DNA of 64,000 nucleotides from Rhodopseudomonas_A sp036404135 (GCF_036404135.1 NZ_DASWPE010000022.1:1-64000), one strand, 5' to 3'; counted from the first letter of the stretch, positions 1 through 9,028 are shown. Notes: generated from the sequence alone by a model not told the origin. Program-made: numbers and translations.

Positions 1-521
1 AGAAAGAACAGCAGACAGATCATGATGAAGAGTTCGAGCACGAAGTCGAAGGTGCTCTGGCCGACGTTCAGCGCCTGGGTGGCGATGAACTGGCTGCCCT
101 TCAACAATCCCGCCGAAAGCTTGTCCTGCACCGCGCCGAGGCTGGCGAGGCCAAAGCGCTCCAGCAGCGAGGTCGCCCAGCTCGGCAGCACGTTCAGCAC
201 TTCCTGAAACGACCGCACCAGGTCGAGATCCTTCGACTGGATCTTCTCATACACGCTGGCGGCTTCCTGCGCCAAGGAGGCGATCACCAGCGTCAGCGGC
301 AGGATGACGATGAAGACGATGATCAGCACCGTGGCGAGTGCGGCCAGCGTCGGCCGCTGCGGCATCAGCGCGGAGAGCCGCCGCGACAGCGGCGCAAACA
401 CCACCGCGATCACGACGCCCCAGAGGATGGCGCCGTAAAACGGCCACAGGATCCAGCCGAACGCCAGCGAGATCACGACCACCAACAGCAGGAAGGACTT
501 GTCCTCGATGGAGCGTCGCAT
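1..521 (-). CDS. AI-2E family (PerM-type) transporter, 3' end cut by window edge
   Basis: This gene is open from an ATG at 521 to the left edge, so only about the first 173 residues are visible. The translation begins MRRSIEDKSFLLLVVVIS and shows two closely spaced hydrophobic segments near the N-terminus, a soluble stretch (about residues 85-145), then another hydrophobic run at the edge. That pattern and the early FxPLxxRL-like motif fit the AI-2E/PerM family, whose members are inner-membrane exporters or permeases of about 350 residues with mostly unknown substrates. The family call comes from overall resemblance; the diagnostic C-terminal half lies outside the window. It lies upstream of nothing visible, and nadE follows 60 bases behind its start on the same strand. 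Confidence 0.75.
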   Translation of the reverse strand, partial: MRRSIEDKSFLLLVVVISLAFGWILWPFYGAILWGVVIAVVFAPLSRRLSALMPQRPTLAALATVLIIVFIVILPLTLVIASLAQEAASVYEKIQSKDLDLVRSFQEVLNVLPSWATSLLERFGLASLGAVQDKLSAGLLKGSQFIATQALNVGQSTFDFVLELFIMICLLFF

Positions 522-581
522 GCGGAATCCTGTCAGGTCATCGATCGACGATGGCTTGTCTCGCCGCGACACCGCGTGCGA

Positions 582-2327
582 TCAACCGTCAAACGCGTCG
601 CTGGTGGCGCGGGCCAACAATGTGGCGTCCGGCTCGCGCAACGGCTCGCCGGAATCGCGAAACCGGTTGGTGATCGGATAGCGGCGGTCGCGGCCGAAAT
701 TCTTGTGCGTCACCTTGACGCCCGGGGCGGCCTGGCGCCGCTTGTATTCGGCGATGTTCAGCAACCGGTCGATCCGCACCACGGTGTCGCGATCGAAGCC
801 GGCGGCGACGATCGAAGCCAGCGGCTGTTCCTGCTCCACCAGCCGCTCCAGAATGCCATCGAGAATGTCATAGGGCGGCAGCGAATCCTGGTCGGTCTGG
901 TTTTCACGCAGTTCGGCGGTCGGCGGCCTGGTGATGATGTTGACCGGGATCACCTCGCCCGAGGGCCCCAAAGCGCCGTCGGGCTTCCAGGCGTTGCGCA
1001 GGCTGGAGAGCCGGAACACCTCGGTCTTGTAGATGTCCTTGATCGGGTTGAAGCCGCCGTTCATGTCGCCATACAGCGTGGCGTAGCCGACCGACATTTC
1101 CGACTTGTTGCCGGTGGTCACCACCATGGCGCCGGTCTTGTTGGAGATCGCCATCAGCAGCGTGCCGCGGCTGCGCGCCTGCAAATTCTCCTCGGTGATG
1201 TCGCGCGGCAAGCCCTTGAAGGTGCCGGCGAGAATCTCCTCGAAGCCGTTGACGGCTTGGGCGATCGGCAGCACTTCGTACTTGAATCCGAGCGCGGCCG
1301 CGAGCTTGGCGGCGTCGTCGAGCGAGACTTGCGCGGTGAAGCGGAACGGCAGCATCACCCCGCGCACCCGCTCCACACCCAGCGCATCCACCGCGAGCGC
1401 CGCGCACAGTGCCGAATCGATGCCGCCGGAAATGCCGAGCAGCACGCCGGGAAAGCCGTTCTTGTTCACGTAGTCGCGTAATCCCAGCACGCAGGCGGCA
1501 TAGTCAGCCGCGTCGCCGTCCGGCACCACGGCGATCGGACCATCGCAACGCCAGCCGGCGCCGCGGTTGACCCAGCGCAGCGTGGTCAGGCTTTGTTCGA
1601 ACGCCGGCAGTTGCGCCGCCAGCGTGCGGTCAGCGTTGAGCGCGAACGAGGCGCCGTCGAACACCAGCTCATCCTGGCCGCCGACCTGGTTGAGATAGAT
1701 CAGCGGCAGATCGCTTTCGGTGACCCGCGCCACCTGCACCGACAGCCGCAGATCGGTCTTGCCGCGCGCGTAGGGCGAGCCGTTCGGCACGATCAGGATT
1801 TCGGCGCCGGTCTCGGCCAGGCACTCGACGACGTTCTCGTAGTCGGCGGATTCCTCCATCCAGGTGTCTTCGCAGATCGGCACGCCGACGCGAACGCCGC
1901 GGATCGTCACCGGGCCGGACACCGGGCCGCGGGCAAACACCCGCTTCTCGTCGAACACGCCGTAATTCGGCAGATTGACCTTGTAGCGGATCGCGGCGAT
2001 GGCGCCGGCGTCGAGCAGCGCGCAGGCATTGTAGAGCCGGCCGCCATCGACCCAGGGCGAGCCGATCAGCATCGCCGGGCCGCCGTCGGCGGTGTCGCGC
2101 GCCAACTCTTCGACCGCGGCGCGGCAGGCCGCCTGGAACGCCGGCTTCAGCACCAGATCTTCCGGCGGATAGCCGGAGATGAACAATTCGGGAAACACGA
2201 TCAGCGCGGCGGCCTCGGCCGCGGCCTTGGCTCGCGCCGCGCGCGCCAGGGCGACGTTGCCGGCGATGTCGCCGACCGTCGGGTTCAGTTGCGCCAGCGT
2301 GACGGTGAATTCAGCGGGTTCGGTCAT
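582..2327 (-). CDS. nadE: Glutamine-dependent NAD+ synthase
   Basis: The enzyme makes NAD from deamido-NAD, ATP and glutamine in the cytoplasm. The N-terminal half (about residues 5-260) is a nitrilase-type glutaminase domain with its triad visible in VFPELFISGYPPEDL (Glu), the YKVNLPNYGVFDEKR region (Lys) and VPICEDTW (Cys). The C-terminal half is the synthetase with the ATP-binding motif GISGGIDSALC. The length of about 580 residues matches two-domain bacterial NadE. An alternative ATG lies three codons upstream (2336). I prefer the second ATG because MTEPAEF aligns better with the usual N-terminus of the family, but neither start has a clear ribosome binding site. Confidence 0.95.
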   Translation of the reverse strand: MTEPAEFTVTLAQLNPTVGDIAGNVALARAARAKAAAEAAALIVFPELFISGYPPEDLVLKPAFQAACRAAVEELARDTADGGPAMLIGSPWVDGGRLYNACALLDAGAIAAIRYKVNLPNYGVFDEKRVFARGPVSGPVTIRGVRVGVPICEDTWMEESADYENVVECLAETGAEILIVPNGSPYARGKTDLRLSVQVARVTESDLPLIYLNQVGGQDELVFDGASFALNADRTLAAQLPAFEQSLTTLRWVNRGAGWRCDGPIAVVPDGDAADYAACVLGLRDYVNKNGFPGVLLGISGGIDSALCAALAVDALGVERVRGVMLPFRFTAQVSLDDAAKLAAALGFKYEVLPIAQAVNGFEEILAGTFKGLPRDITEENLQARSRGTLLMAISNKTGAMVVTTGNKSEMSVGYATLYGDMNGGFNPIKDIYKTEVFRLSSLRNAWKPDGALGPSGEVIPVNIITRPPTAELRENQTDQDSLPPYDILDGILERLVEQEQPLASIVAAGFDRDTVVRIDRLLNIAEYKRRQAAPGVKVTHKNFGRDRRYPITNRFRDSGEPLREPDATLLARATSDAFDG

Positions 2328-2369
2328 GAAAAACATCTAGCCGCGACCGCGCTGCGGCGCAATGTCGGG

Positions 2370-2723
2370 CTACACCACGCCGGCCCGCTCGGCCAAGGCG
2401 AACAGCCAGAACAACCCGGCCATCACCAAAGCGACGCCGACCGCGGCTGAGCCCATGTCCTTGACCCGGCCGATCTGCAGATCGTGCTCGGTGGTGAGCC
2501 GGTCGGCGAGCTTCTCGATCGCGGTGTTCAAGAGTTCCACGACCAGGACCAGTACCACCACCGCGATCAGTTCGACCCGGCGCATCGCGCTGGAGCCGAC
2601 CAGAAACGCCAGCGGCACCGCCAGCGCCAGCGCGATCAGCTCCTCGCGGATCGCGGCTTCGGAGCGGATCGCGAAGGCGAGGCCATTTTTGGTGTTGATG
2701 GTCGCCCGCCAGAACCGCAGCAC
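2370..2723 (-). CDS. dgkA: Diacylglycerol kinase (prokaryotic, membrane)
   Basis: This 117-residue integral membrane enzyme phosphorylates diacylglycerol to phosphatidate and recycles lipid made during envelope polymer synthesis. The family signature is present: ELLNTAIEKLADR, with the catalytic and metal-binding Glu and Asn, followed by KDMGSAAV. Three hydrophobic helices are visible, as expected for the trimeric DgkA fold. The start is a GTG at 2723, one base after the stop codon of the upstream DAHP synthase gene, so the two are almost certainly co-transcribed and translationally coupled. The function is secure from the motifs. Confidence 0.93.
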   Translation of the reverse strand: MLRFWRATINTKNGLAFAIRSEAAIREELIALALAVPLAFLVGSSAMRRVELIAVVVLVLVVELLNTAIEKLADRLTTEHDLQIGRVKDMGSAAVGVALVMAGLFWLFALAERAGVV

Positions 2724-2724
2724 A

Positions 2725-4113
2725 TTACAGTCCCGCCGCCACCGGCATCGGACTGGCCTTGCCGACCCGGCCCTGCTTCAACAGTTCCGCAATCAGGAAC
2801 GCCATGTCGATCGACTGCTCGGCGTTGAGCCTGGGATCGCAGGCAGTGTGATAGCGGTTGTTGAGGTCCTCGTCGGTGATCGCCCGCGCCCCGCCAATGC
2901 ATTCGGTGACGTCCTGCCCGGTCATTTCCAGGTGCACGCCGCCGGCGTGGGTGCCTTCCGCGGCGTGGATGGTGAAGAACGACTTCACCTCCGACAGGAT
3001 GCGGTCGAACGGCCTGGTCTTGTAGCCCGAGGTCGAGGTGATGGTGTTGCCGTGCATCGGATCGCACGACCACACCACCTTGCGGCCCTCGCGCTGCACC
3101 GCGCGGATCATCGCCGGCAGACTGTCGCCGATCTTGTCGGCGCCGAACCGGCCGATCAGCGTCAGGCGGCCGGGCTCGTTGTCCGGATTGAGCACGTCGA
3201 TCAGCTTCAGCAACTCGTCGGTCTTCAGCGACGGACCGCATTTCAGCCCGATCGGGTTCTTGATGCCGCGGAAATATTCGACATGGGCGTGGTCGAGCTG
3301 GCGGGTGCGGTCGCCGATCCACAGCATGTGGCCGGAGGTGGCGTACCAATCGCCGGTGGTCGAATCCACCCGGGTGAAGGCCTGCTCGTAGCCGAGCAGC
3401 AGCGCTTCGTGGCTCGTGTAGATGTCGGTGGCGCGCAGCTCCGGATGGCTCTCCAGATTGAGCCCGCAGGCGCGCATGAAGTTCAGCGCGTCGGAAATCC
3501 GGTCGGCCAGTTCCTTGTAACGCCGCGACTGCTGGGAATCCTTCAGGAAACCCAGCATCCACTGATGCACGCTGCCGAGATTGGCGAAGCCGCCGGTGGC
3601 GAACGCCCGCAGCAGGTTCAGCGTCGCCGCCGACTGCCGATAGGCCATCAGCTGGCGCATCGGATCGGGCACCCGCGAATGCGCGGTGAAGCCGATGTCG
3701 TTGACGATGTCGCCGCGATAGCTCGGCAATTCGACACCGTCGCGCTTTTCCATCGGCTGCGAGCGCGGCTTGGCGAATTGCCCGGCGATGCGGCCGACCT
3801 TCACCACCGGCAGCGCGCCGGCATAGGTTAACACCACCGCCATCTGCAGCAGCACGCGGAAGAAATCCCGGATATTGTTGGCGCCGTGCTCGGCGAAGCT
3901 CTCGGCGCAGTCGCCGCCCTGCAACAGGAAGGCTTCGCCGGCGCAGACCCGCGCCAGCGCCTTCTTCAGATTGCGCGCCTCACCTGCAAAAACCAGCGGC
4001 GGAAACGTAGCCAGTTGCGCCTCGACCTCGCCAAGCGCCTTGGCATCGGGATAATCCGGCATCTGCTGCACCGGCTTGCTGCGCCAACTGTCGAGTGTCC
4101 ACCGCTCGGACAT
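2725..4113 (-). CDS. aroG: Class II 3-deoxy-7-phosphoheptulonate synthase
   Basis: This enzyme catalyses the first step of the shikimate pathway, condensing phosphoenolpyruvate with erythrose 4-phosphate. The protein (462 residues) is of the plant-like class II: it begins MSERWTLDSWRSKPVQQMPD and carries FLLQGGDCAESF, GRIAGQFAKPRS (PEP and substrate-binding Arg/Lys region), KCGPSLK and HAGGVHLEMTGQDVTEC with metal ligands. The ATG at 4113 has a good AGGAG upstream. The open frame continues to 4434, but that extension has no family similarity. It heads a two-gene unit with dgkA. The symbol is approximate, since class II enzymes are named aroF, aroG or aroH in different species. Confidence 0.95.
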   Translation of the reverse strand: MSERWTLDSWRSKPVQQMPDYPDAKALGEVEAQLATFPPLVFAGEARNLKKALARVCAGEAFLLQGGDCAESFAEHGANNIRDFFRVLLQMAVVLTYAGALPVVKVGRIAGQFAKPRSQPMEKRDGVELPSYRGDIVNDIGFTAHSRVPDPMRQLMAYRQSAATLNLLRAFATGGFANLGSVHQWMLGFLKDSQQSRRYKELADRISDALNFMRACGLNLESHPELRATDIYTSHEALLLGYEQAFTRVDSTTGDWYATSGHMLWIGDRTRQLDHAHVEYFRGIKNPIGLKCGPSLKTDELLKLIDVLNPDNEPGRLTLIGRFGADKIGDSLPAMIRAVQREGRKVVWSCDPMHGNTITSTSGYKTRPFDRILSEVKSFFTIHAAEGTHAGGVHLEMTGQDVTECIGGARAITDEDLNNRYHTACDPRLNAEQSIDMAFLIAELLKQGRVGKASPMPVAAGL

Positions 4114-4291
4114 AAGATCAACTCCTGAGGAAAAACCGCGAGTTAGGGTACCCGGCGGAGGCCGGTTTATACACAGGCTTCCGCCCCACCGCCAGTTGGA
4201 ATTGATGCGCAGAACACAACCCCTTGCGGTCAAAGCCGAATTCGCCTTTGCTGGGGTCCTGCGAACAGGCTTTCCGGAATTCGCCTTGGTT

Positions 4292-5191
4292 ATGGCCGCG
4301 CCCGACGATGTGTTTTCCGACGACATCACCTTTCCTGCAAGCGATGGATTTGTGCTGGCGGCGACGCTGTATCTGCCGCGCGGCGCCAAGCGGAACGCGG
4401 TGCTGATCAATTCCGCCACCGCGGTTCCGCGCAAGATCTACCGCGGCTTTGCCAGTTACCTGGCGCGGCGTGGCAGCGCGGTGTTGACCTACGACTATCG
4501 CGGCACCGGCGGCTCGCGGCAGCCGTCATTGCGCAGCGGCCAGCCGGTGTCGCTGGTCGGCTTCAAGGCGACGATGGCGGACTGGGCCGAGCGCGACGCC
4601 GCCGCCGCCGTGGCCTGGATGCGGCAGCGTTACGACACCATGCCGCTGCGCTATGTCGGCCATTCGTTCGGCGGCCAGGCGCTCGGGCTGTTGCCGAACA
4701 ACGACGAGGTGTCGCGGGCGCTGCTGATCGCGGCACAGGCCGGATCCTGGAAACTGATGGCGGCGCCGGAGCGCTACCGGGTGCTGCTAATGCTCAATCT
4801 GGTCGGCGTACCGCTGACCCATCTGATGGGCTATGCGCCGGGCCGCGCCGGGCTCGGCGAAGACCTGCCGAAGGGCGTGTTCCTGCAATGGGTCGATTGG
4901 GTGATGCGCGAACGCTACATGTTCGACGACGAAGGGCTGATCGCGCTGGCGAATTTCCCGTTCTACCATGGCGCGCTGCGGGCGCTGTGCATCGCCGACG
5001 ATCCCTGGGCGACGCGGCCGGCGGTCGAACTGTTGTGCGCAGGCTTCACCTCGATCAACCCACAGATCATCGACATCCACCCGGCCGAGGCCGGGGTGGC
5101 GAAGATCGGGCATTTCGGCTTCTTCCGGCCGGAGCATCGCGACACGCTGTGGCGCGACGCGGCGGAATGGCTGGAGCAGGACAGCGAATAG
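4292..5191 (+). CDS. Alpha/beta hydrolase (COG4757-type predicted esterase)
   Basis: A 299-residue alpha/beta hydrolase. The nucleophile elbow is GHSFGG within YVGHSFGGQALG (about residue 130). An oxyanion-type region lies in LTYDYRGTGGSRQ, and a late His in AKIGHFGFFRP could be the catalytic His. The start chosen is the ATG giving MAAPDDVFSDDI, where similarity to the family begins; the open frame extends back to 4076, overlapping the divergent DAHP synthase start. No signal peptide is visible, so it is probably cytoplasmic. The substrate is unknown, and the neighbours do not suggest one. Confidence 0.85.
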   Translation: MAAPDDVFSDDITFPASDGFVLAATLYLPRGAKRNAVLINSATAVPRKIYRGFASYLARRGSAVLTYDYRGTGGSRQPSLRSGQPVSLVGFKATMADWAERDAAAAVAWMRQRYDTMPLRYVGHSFGGQALGLLPNNDEVSRALLIAAQAGSWKLMAAPERYRVLLMLNLVGVPLTHLMGYAPGRAGLGEDLPKGVFLQWVDWVMRERYMFDDEGLIALANFPFYHGALRALCIADDPWATRPAVELLCAGFTSINPQIIDIHPAEAGVAKIGHFGFFRPEHRDTLWRDAAEWLEQDSE

Positions 5192-5229
5192 CGCCGCCTC
5201 CAGGAGGCGTTCAACTGAAGGAAGCGTCA

Positions 5230-5361
5230 TCATTCCGGGGCGCAAGCAGCATTGAGCTGCAAGCGAACCCGGAATCTTGCTGCACGTTCTGCGGGGGCAA
5301 GACAGTGCGTGGCGCGAGATTCCGGGTTCGCTCGGCCTATCGGCCTCGCGCCCCGGAATGA
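5230..5361. repeat. Nested inverted-repeat element (cattccggggcgc type)
   Basis: The convergent gap between the hydrolase gene and gor holds two nested inverted repeats. The outer arms are tcattccggggcgc (5230-5243) and its complement (5348-5361). The inner arms are gcgaacccggaatct (5263-5277) and its complement (5317-5331), both perfect. From memory such elements are dispersed in intergenic DNA of Bradyrhizobium and Rhodopseudomonas genomes. Its place between two converging genes would let it serve as a bidirectional transcription stop, but there is no T-run. Confidence 0.8.
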
Positions 5362-5379
5362 CGGCTCAAATGGCTGAAA

Positions 5380-6765
5380 TTACTGCGCCGCTTCGCGAAC
5401 GTAGCGCGCGCTCGGCGTGCGCATGGTGACGAGTTCTTCGGCGGCGGTCGGATGCAGCGCCATGGTGGCGTCGAAATCCGCCTTGCTGGCCTTCATCTTC
5501 ACCGCGATGGCGATCACCTGCACCAGTTCGGCGGCCTCGTCGCCGACGATGTGGCAGCCCAACACGCGATCGCTTAAGCCATCGACCACCAGCTTCATCA
5601 AGACGCGGGTGTCGCGGCCCGACAGCGTCGCCTTCATCGGCCGGAAGCTCGCCTTGTAGATATCGACATGGGTGTAGGCCGCGCGCGCTTCCGCCTCGGT
5701 CAGTCCCACGGTGCCGACCTCCGGCTGCGAAAACACCGCGGTCGGGATCGCATTGTAGTCGACCTGCACCGGGCGCTTGCCGAACACCGTGTCGGCGAAG
5801 GCGTGGCCCTCGCGGATCGCCACCGGCGTCAGATTGATGCGGTGGGTGACGTCGCCGATGGCGTAGATATGCGGCACCGAGGTCTGCGAGAAGCCGTCGA
5901 CGGCGATGCCGCCGATCACCGGATCGATGGCGACGCCGGCCTTTTCCAGCCCGAGATTGGCGACATTGGGATGCCGCCCGATCGCGAACATCACCTGCTC
6001 GGCGGCGACGCTGGAGCCGTTCGACAGATGCGAGGTGTATTCGCCGCCGTGCTTGTCGACCGAAGTCACCGTGCAGCCGGTGAGAATGGTAATGCCCTGC
6101 TTCTCCATCTCGGCGCGGACATGGGCACGGACATCATCGTCAAAGCCGCGCAAAATATTGTCGCCGCGATAGATCACGGTGACGTCGCTGCCGAGGCCCG
6201 CAAAGATGCAGGCGAATTCCAGAGCGATATAGCCGCCGCCCTGGATCAGGATGCGCTTCGGCAATTCCGGCAGATCGAACACTTCGTTCGATGAGATGAC
6301 GTGCTCGATGCCGGGAATCGCCATGCCATGGTTCGGCGCGCCGCCGGTGGCGATCAGCACGTAGCGGGCTCGCACCGCCTCGCCGGTGGCAAGCCGCAGC
6401 GTGTGCGGATCTTCGAACACCGCCCGCGTCTTGACGGTCGTGGCGCCGGATTTTTCCACGTTGGTCGCATAGATCGCTTCCAGCCGGGCGATCTCGCGGT
6501 CCTTGTTGGCGATCAGCGTCGGCCAATCGAAGCGGGCCTGCGGGATGCTCCAGCCGAAGCCTGCGGCGTCGGCGATCTCGTGACGGACATGGGAGGCGTA
6601 GACCAACAGCTTCTTCGGTACGCAGCCGCGAATCACGCAGGTGCCGCCGAATCGATATTCCTCGGCGATCATCACGCGGGCGCCGTGGCCGGCGGCGATC
6701 CGCGCGGCGCGCACGCCGCCGGAGCCACCGCCCACCACAAACAGATCGACGTCGAACTCGCTCAT
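5380..6765 (-). CDS. gor: Glutathione-disulfide reductase
   Basis: This FAD-dependent enzyme reduces oxidised glutathione with NADPH. The FAD-binding GGGSGGVRAARIAAGHGA is near residue 11. The redox-active disulfide motif is GGTCVIRGCVPKK (about residues 41-53). The NADP-binding motif GGGYIALEFACIFAGLG is followed by an Arg in YRGDN, as in NADPH-specific reductases. The C-terminal HPTAAEEL supplies the catalytic His-Glu pair. The length (461) is typical. It is the last gene of a minus-strand block with rpiA and the DUF2059 gene (gaps of 24 and 49 bases), which I recognise as a recurrent order in Bradyrhizobium relatives. Confidence 0.95.
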   Translation of the reverse strand: MSEFDVDLFVVGGGSGGVRAARIAAGHGARVMIAEEYRFGGTCVIRGCVPKKLLVYASHVRHEIADAAGFGWSIPQARFDWPTLIANKDREIARLEAIYATNVEKSGATTVKTRAVFEDPHTLRLATGEAVRARYVLIATGGAPNHGMAIPGIEHVISSNEVFDLPELPKRILIQGGGYIALEFACIFAGLGSDVTVIYRGDNILRGFDDDVRAHVRAEMEKQGITILTGCTVTSVDKHGGEYTSHLSNGSSVAAEQVMFAIGRHPNVANLGLEKAGVAIDPVIGGIAVDGFSQTSVPHIYAIGDVTHRINLTPVAIREGHAFADTVFGKRPVQVDYNAIPTAVFSQPEVGTVGLTEAEARAAYTHVDIYKASFRPMKATLSGRDTRVLMKLVVDGLSDRVLGCHIVGDEAAELVQVIAIAVKMKASKADFDATMALHPTAAEELVTMRTPSARYVREAAQ

Positions 6766-6814
6766 GTCGCCTCGCGCCTGATCAGTCGGTTCGATTCAGA
6801 GCCGTTAGATTTCC

Positions 6815-7330
6815 TTAGATTTCCTTGCCGCGCTTGCGCATCTCGGCGCGAAACTGGCCGTTGACCTCTTCGGCGAAGCTCTGCGCCCACTGGTTCATGT
6901 ACTGCATGCTGGCGGAGATGGTCTTCGGCTCCTGCGACAGCAGCTTTTGGCCGAGCGGGGATTTGTAGAAAGTGACGAGATCCTTCAGCTCCTGCTCGGT
7001 GAAATCGCTGGCGTAGATCTTCGCCATCTGCTCGCCGATGTCCTTCTCGCGGCCGGCCAACGCCTGCGCCACCACCACCGCAACCTCGTTGAGGTCCTTC
7101 TGATAGTTCAGGTTGTTCTGCAGCAGGGTGTCCTTGGTGCGCTGCACGATGTTCGGCACCGCGGCAGCATACATCGCGCTGACGTTCTTCATCGTCAGGA
7201 TTTCCTTGGCCGCGGCGATCGCCGCCGGCGAGGCCGGCTTCAGCGGCGCTGGCGCCTGAGCGGAGGCGGCCGACAGCGACAAGCCGAAGGCAAGGCTGGC
7301 TGCAAGCAGCGCGTTGACAAGATATCTCAT
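6815..7330 (-). CDS. DUF2059 family secreted protein
   Basis: A 171-residue protein of unknown function with a clear Sec signal peptide (MRYLVNALLAASLAFGLSL, cleavage likely after ASAQA). The mature part matches the DUF2059 pattern: repeated helices with KEILTMKNVSAMY and a stretch ending LKDLVTFYKSPLGQKLL. The latter is typical of this periplasmic helical family. It is translated between rpiA and gor in one transcription unit. No catalytic residues are evident. A periplasmic or stress-related role is only a guess from location. Confidence 0.87.
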   Translation of the reverse strand: MRYLVNALLAASLAFGLSLSAASAQAPAPLKPASPAAIAAAKEILTMKNVSAMYAAAVPNIVQRTKDTLLQNNLNYQKDLNEVAVVVAQALAGREKDIGEQMAKIYASDFTEQELKDLVTFYKSPLGQKLLSQEPKTISASMQYMNQWAQSFAEEVNGQFRAEMRKRGKEI

Positions 7331-7354
7331 TCCGATTCTCCAGGATTGCGGCGC

Positions 7355-8053
7355 TCAAGGCCGTTCAAGTGTGCGGATTCCATTGGGGCCCGCCAGCACC
7401 GCCATGCTTGCCAGACCAATAAATAACCCGTTCTCGACGACGCCCGGGATCGCGTTCAGCGAGTCGGCCAGGCTGGGAGCATCCGGGATCCGCCCCAAAT
7501 GGGCGTCGAGGATCCAGTGCCCCCCATCGGTGACGAAAGCATGGCCGTCGCTGCCCTTTCGCAACGAAATCGGACCAAAAACGCCACAGTCGGCGCAGGC
7601 CTCTTCGACCGCGCGCAACGTCGCCGCCAGACCGAAGGGATTGACCTCGACCGGCAGCGGAAAGCGGCCGAGATTGGCGACCAGCTTGCTCTCGTCGGCG
7701 ATCACGATCATGCGGTCGGACGCCGCCGCCACGATCTTCTCGCGTAGCAAGGCGCCGCCGCCGCCCTTGATCAGGTTCAGCGCGGCGTTGATTTCATCGG
7801 CGCCATCGACCGTGAGGTCGAGTCGGTCGACCTCGTCGAGCGTGGTCAGGGCGATGCCGCAACGCTGCGCATCGGCGCGCGTCACCTCGGAGGTCGGCAC
7901 CGCGATCACCTTCAACCCGGCGCGCACCCGCTCGCCGAGCAACTCGACAAAGTGCTTCGCCGTCGAGCCGGTGCCGAGGCCGAGCTTCATGCCGTCGCGG
8001 ACGTGCTCGAGCGCCGCCGCCGCGGCCTGCCTTTTCAATTGATCCGAGCTCAT
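7355..8053 (-). CDS. rpiA: Ribose-5-phosphate isomerase A
   Basis: This enzyme interconverts ribose 5-phosphate and ribulose 5-phosphate in the pentose phosphate and Calvin pathways. Signature motifs are GLGTGSTAKHFVELLG (phosphate binding), DGADEI (catalytic Asp pair) and KGGGGALLREKIVA (catalytic Glu and Lys). At 232 residues it is full length. The start is the ATG at 8053 (MSSDQLKRQ), with a purine-rich stretch upstream; an in-frame extension to 8101 has no family similarity. It is divergent from gph across about 140 bases, so that gap must hold both promoters. Confidence 0.96.
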   Translation of the reverse strand: MSSDQLKRQAAAAALEHVRDGMKLGLGTGSTAKHFVELLGERVRAGLKVIAVPTSEVTRADAQRCGIALTTLDEVDRLDLTVDGADEINAALNLIKGGGGALLREKIVAAASDRMIVIADESKLVANLGRFPLPVEVNPFGLAATLRAVEEACADCGVFGPISLRKGSDGHAFVTDGGHWILDAHLGRIPDAPSLADSLNAIPGVVENGLFIGLASMAVLAGPNGIRTLERP

Positions 8054-8194
8054 CGCCCCTTCGCCCCTGTGACCGCCCCGCCGCCCGATCGCGGCGGGCA
8101 TATCTAGCGTCGTTTCCGCCGGGCGAACAGGTGGAATTCACCGGGCCGGGGCGAGACGGTTGCGCAATTGCGTCCGGCGCTGTAGCGAAAAGAC

Positions 8195-8881
8195 ATGACA
8201 TCATCTCGCATCATCGTCTTCGATCTCGACGGCACGTTGGTCGATACCGCCCCCGACCTCATCAATGCCTTGAACCACATGCTGGTTCGCGAGGGCATGG
8301 CTGCGGTCGAGTTCCCCGCGGCCCGCAACATGATCGGCGCCGGGGTCCGCAAACTGATCGAGCGCGGCCTGGAGATCGATGGCCGGATCACCAGCGCCGC
8401 CGACATCACCCGGCTGACCAACGACTTCATCGATTATTATGCCGCGCATATCGCCGACGCCTCGCGTCCGTTCGAGGGCCTGGATGAGGCGCTGGATCAG
8501 CTCGCGGCCGAGGGCTATCGCTTTGCGGTGTGCACCAACAAGCTGGAGTGGCTGGCGAAACTCTTGCTCGACAAGCTCGACATGACAAAGCGATTCGCCG
8601 CGATCTGCGGCGGCGATACGTTCGGCGTGGCGAAGCCCGACCCGGTGATCCTGCGGCAGACCGTGGCCAAGGCGGGCGCCGAGATGTCCGGCGCGATCAT
8701 GGTCGGCGACGCCGGCCCGGATGTCGGGGTCGCTCGCCGTGCCGGCATCCCGGTGATCGGGGTGGAGTTCGGTTATACCGACGTGCCGATCGCCGAGCTG
8801 AAACCGGATCGGCTGATCGGCCATATGCGCGACCTTCCGGCCGCGGTGGCCAGCCTCAACGACGTCAAGGCCAACAACTAA
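8195..8881 (+). CDS. gph: Phosphoglycolate phosphatase (HAD superfamily)
   Basis: A 228-residue HAD hydrolase. Motif I is FDLDGTLVDTAPD at the N-terminus, motif II is the Thr in VCTNK, motif III is the Lys in VAKPDP, and motif IV is MVGDAGPDV. A helical cap domain lies between motifs I and II, as in Gph/PGP enzymes that remove 2-phosphoglycolate made by RubisCO oxygenation or DNA repair. Its head-to-head position with rpiA fits a sugar-phosphate theme. Specificity within HAD phosphatases cannot be proven from motifs alone. Confidence 0.88.
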   Translation: MTSSRIIVFDLDGTLVDTAPDLINALNHMLVREGMAAVEFPAARNMIGAGVRKLIERGLEIDGRITSAADITRLTNDFIDYYAAHIADASRPFEGLDEALDQLAAEGYRFAVCTNKLEWLAKLLLDKLDMTKRFAAICGGDTFGVAKPDPVILRQTVAKAGAEMSGAIMVGDAGPDVGVARRAGIPVIGVEFGYTDVPIAELKPDRLIGHMRDLPAAVASLNDVKANN

Positions 8882-8922
8882 GTCGTTGATGGCGCAGCGA
8901 GTTGTCGATTCGGCCACAGTCG

Positions 8923-8937
8923 TTAACCAAAAATTAA
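8923..8937. promoter_or_regulatory. CtrA-type box TTAA-N7-TTAA
   Basis: The sequence ttaaccaaaaattaa contains two TTAA half-sites separated by exactly seven bases, the consensus for the alphaproteobacterial cell-cycle regulator CtrA. It lies about 90 bases upstream of the lipoprotein start at 9029, a plausible promoter position. The surrounding DNA is GC-rich, so an AT-rich perfect match stands out. Binding is an inference. Confidence 0.6.
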
Positions 8938-9028
8938 CGGTTCTGCTCCGCGCGGTTGCCAGGGGCGCGGGACGCTCCTATGGTCACTTCGGGACTGTGG
9001 CTGTTAGTCGCAAATTAGTGGATGAATC

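Noticed and set aside
2725..4434. N-terminally extended DAHP synthase (569 residues)
   Set aside because: The extension lacks family similarity and overlaps the divergent hydrolase. ATG 4113 has a good ribosome site.
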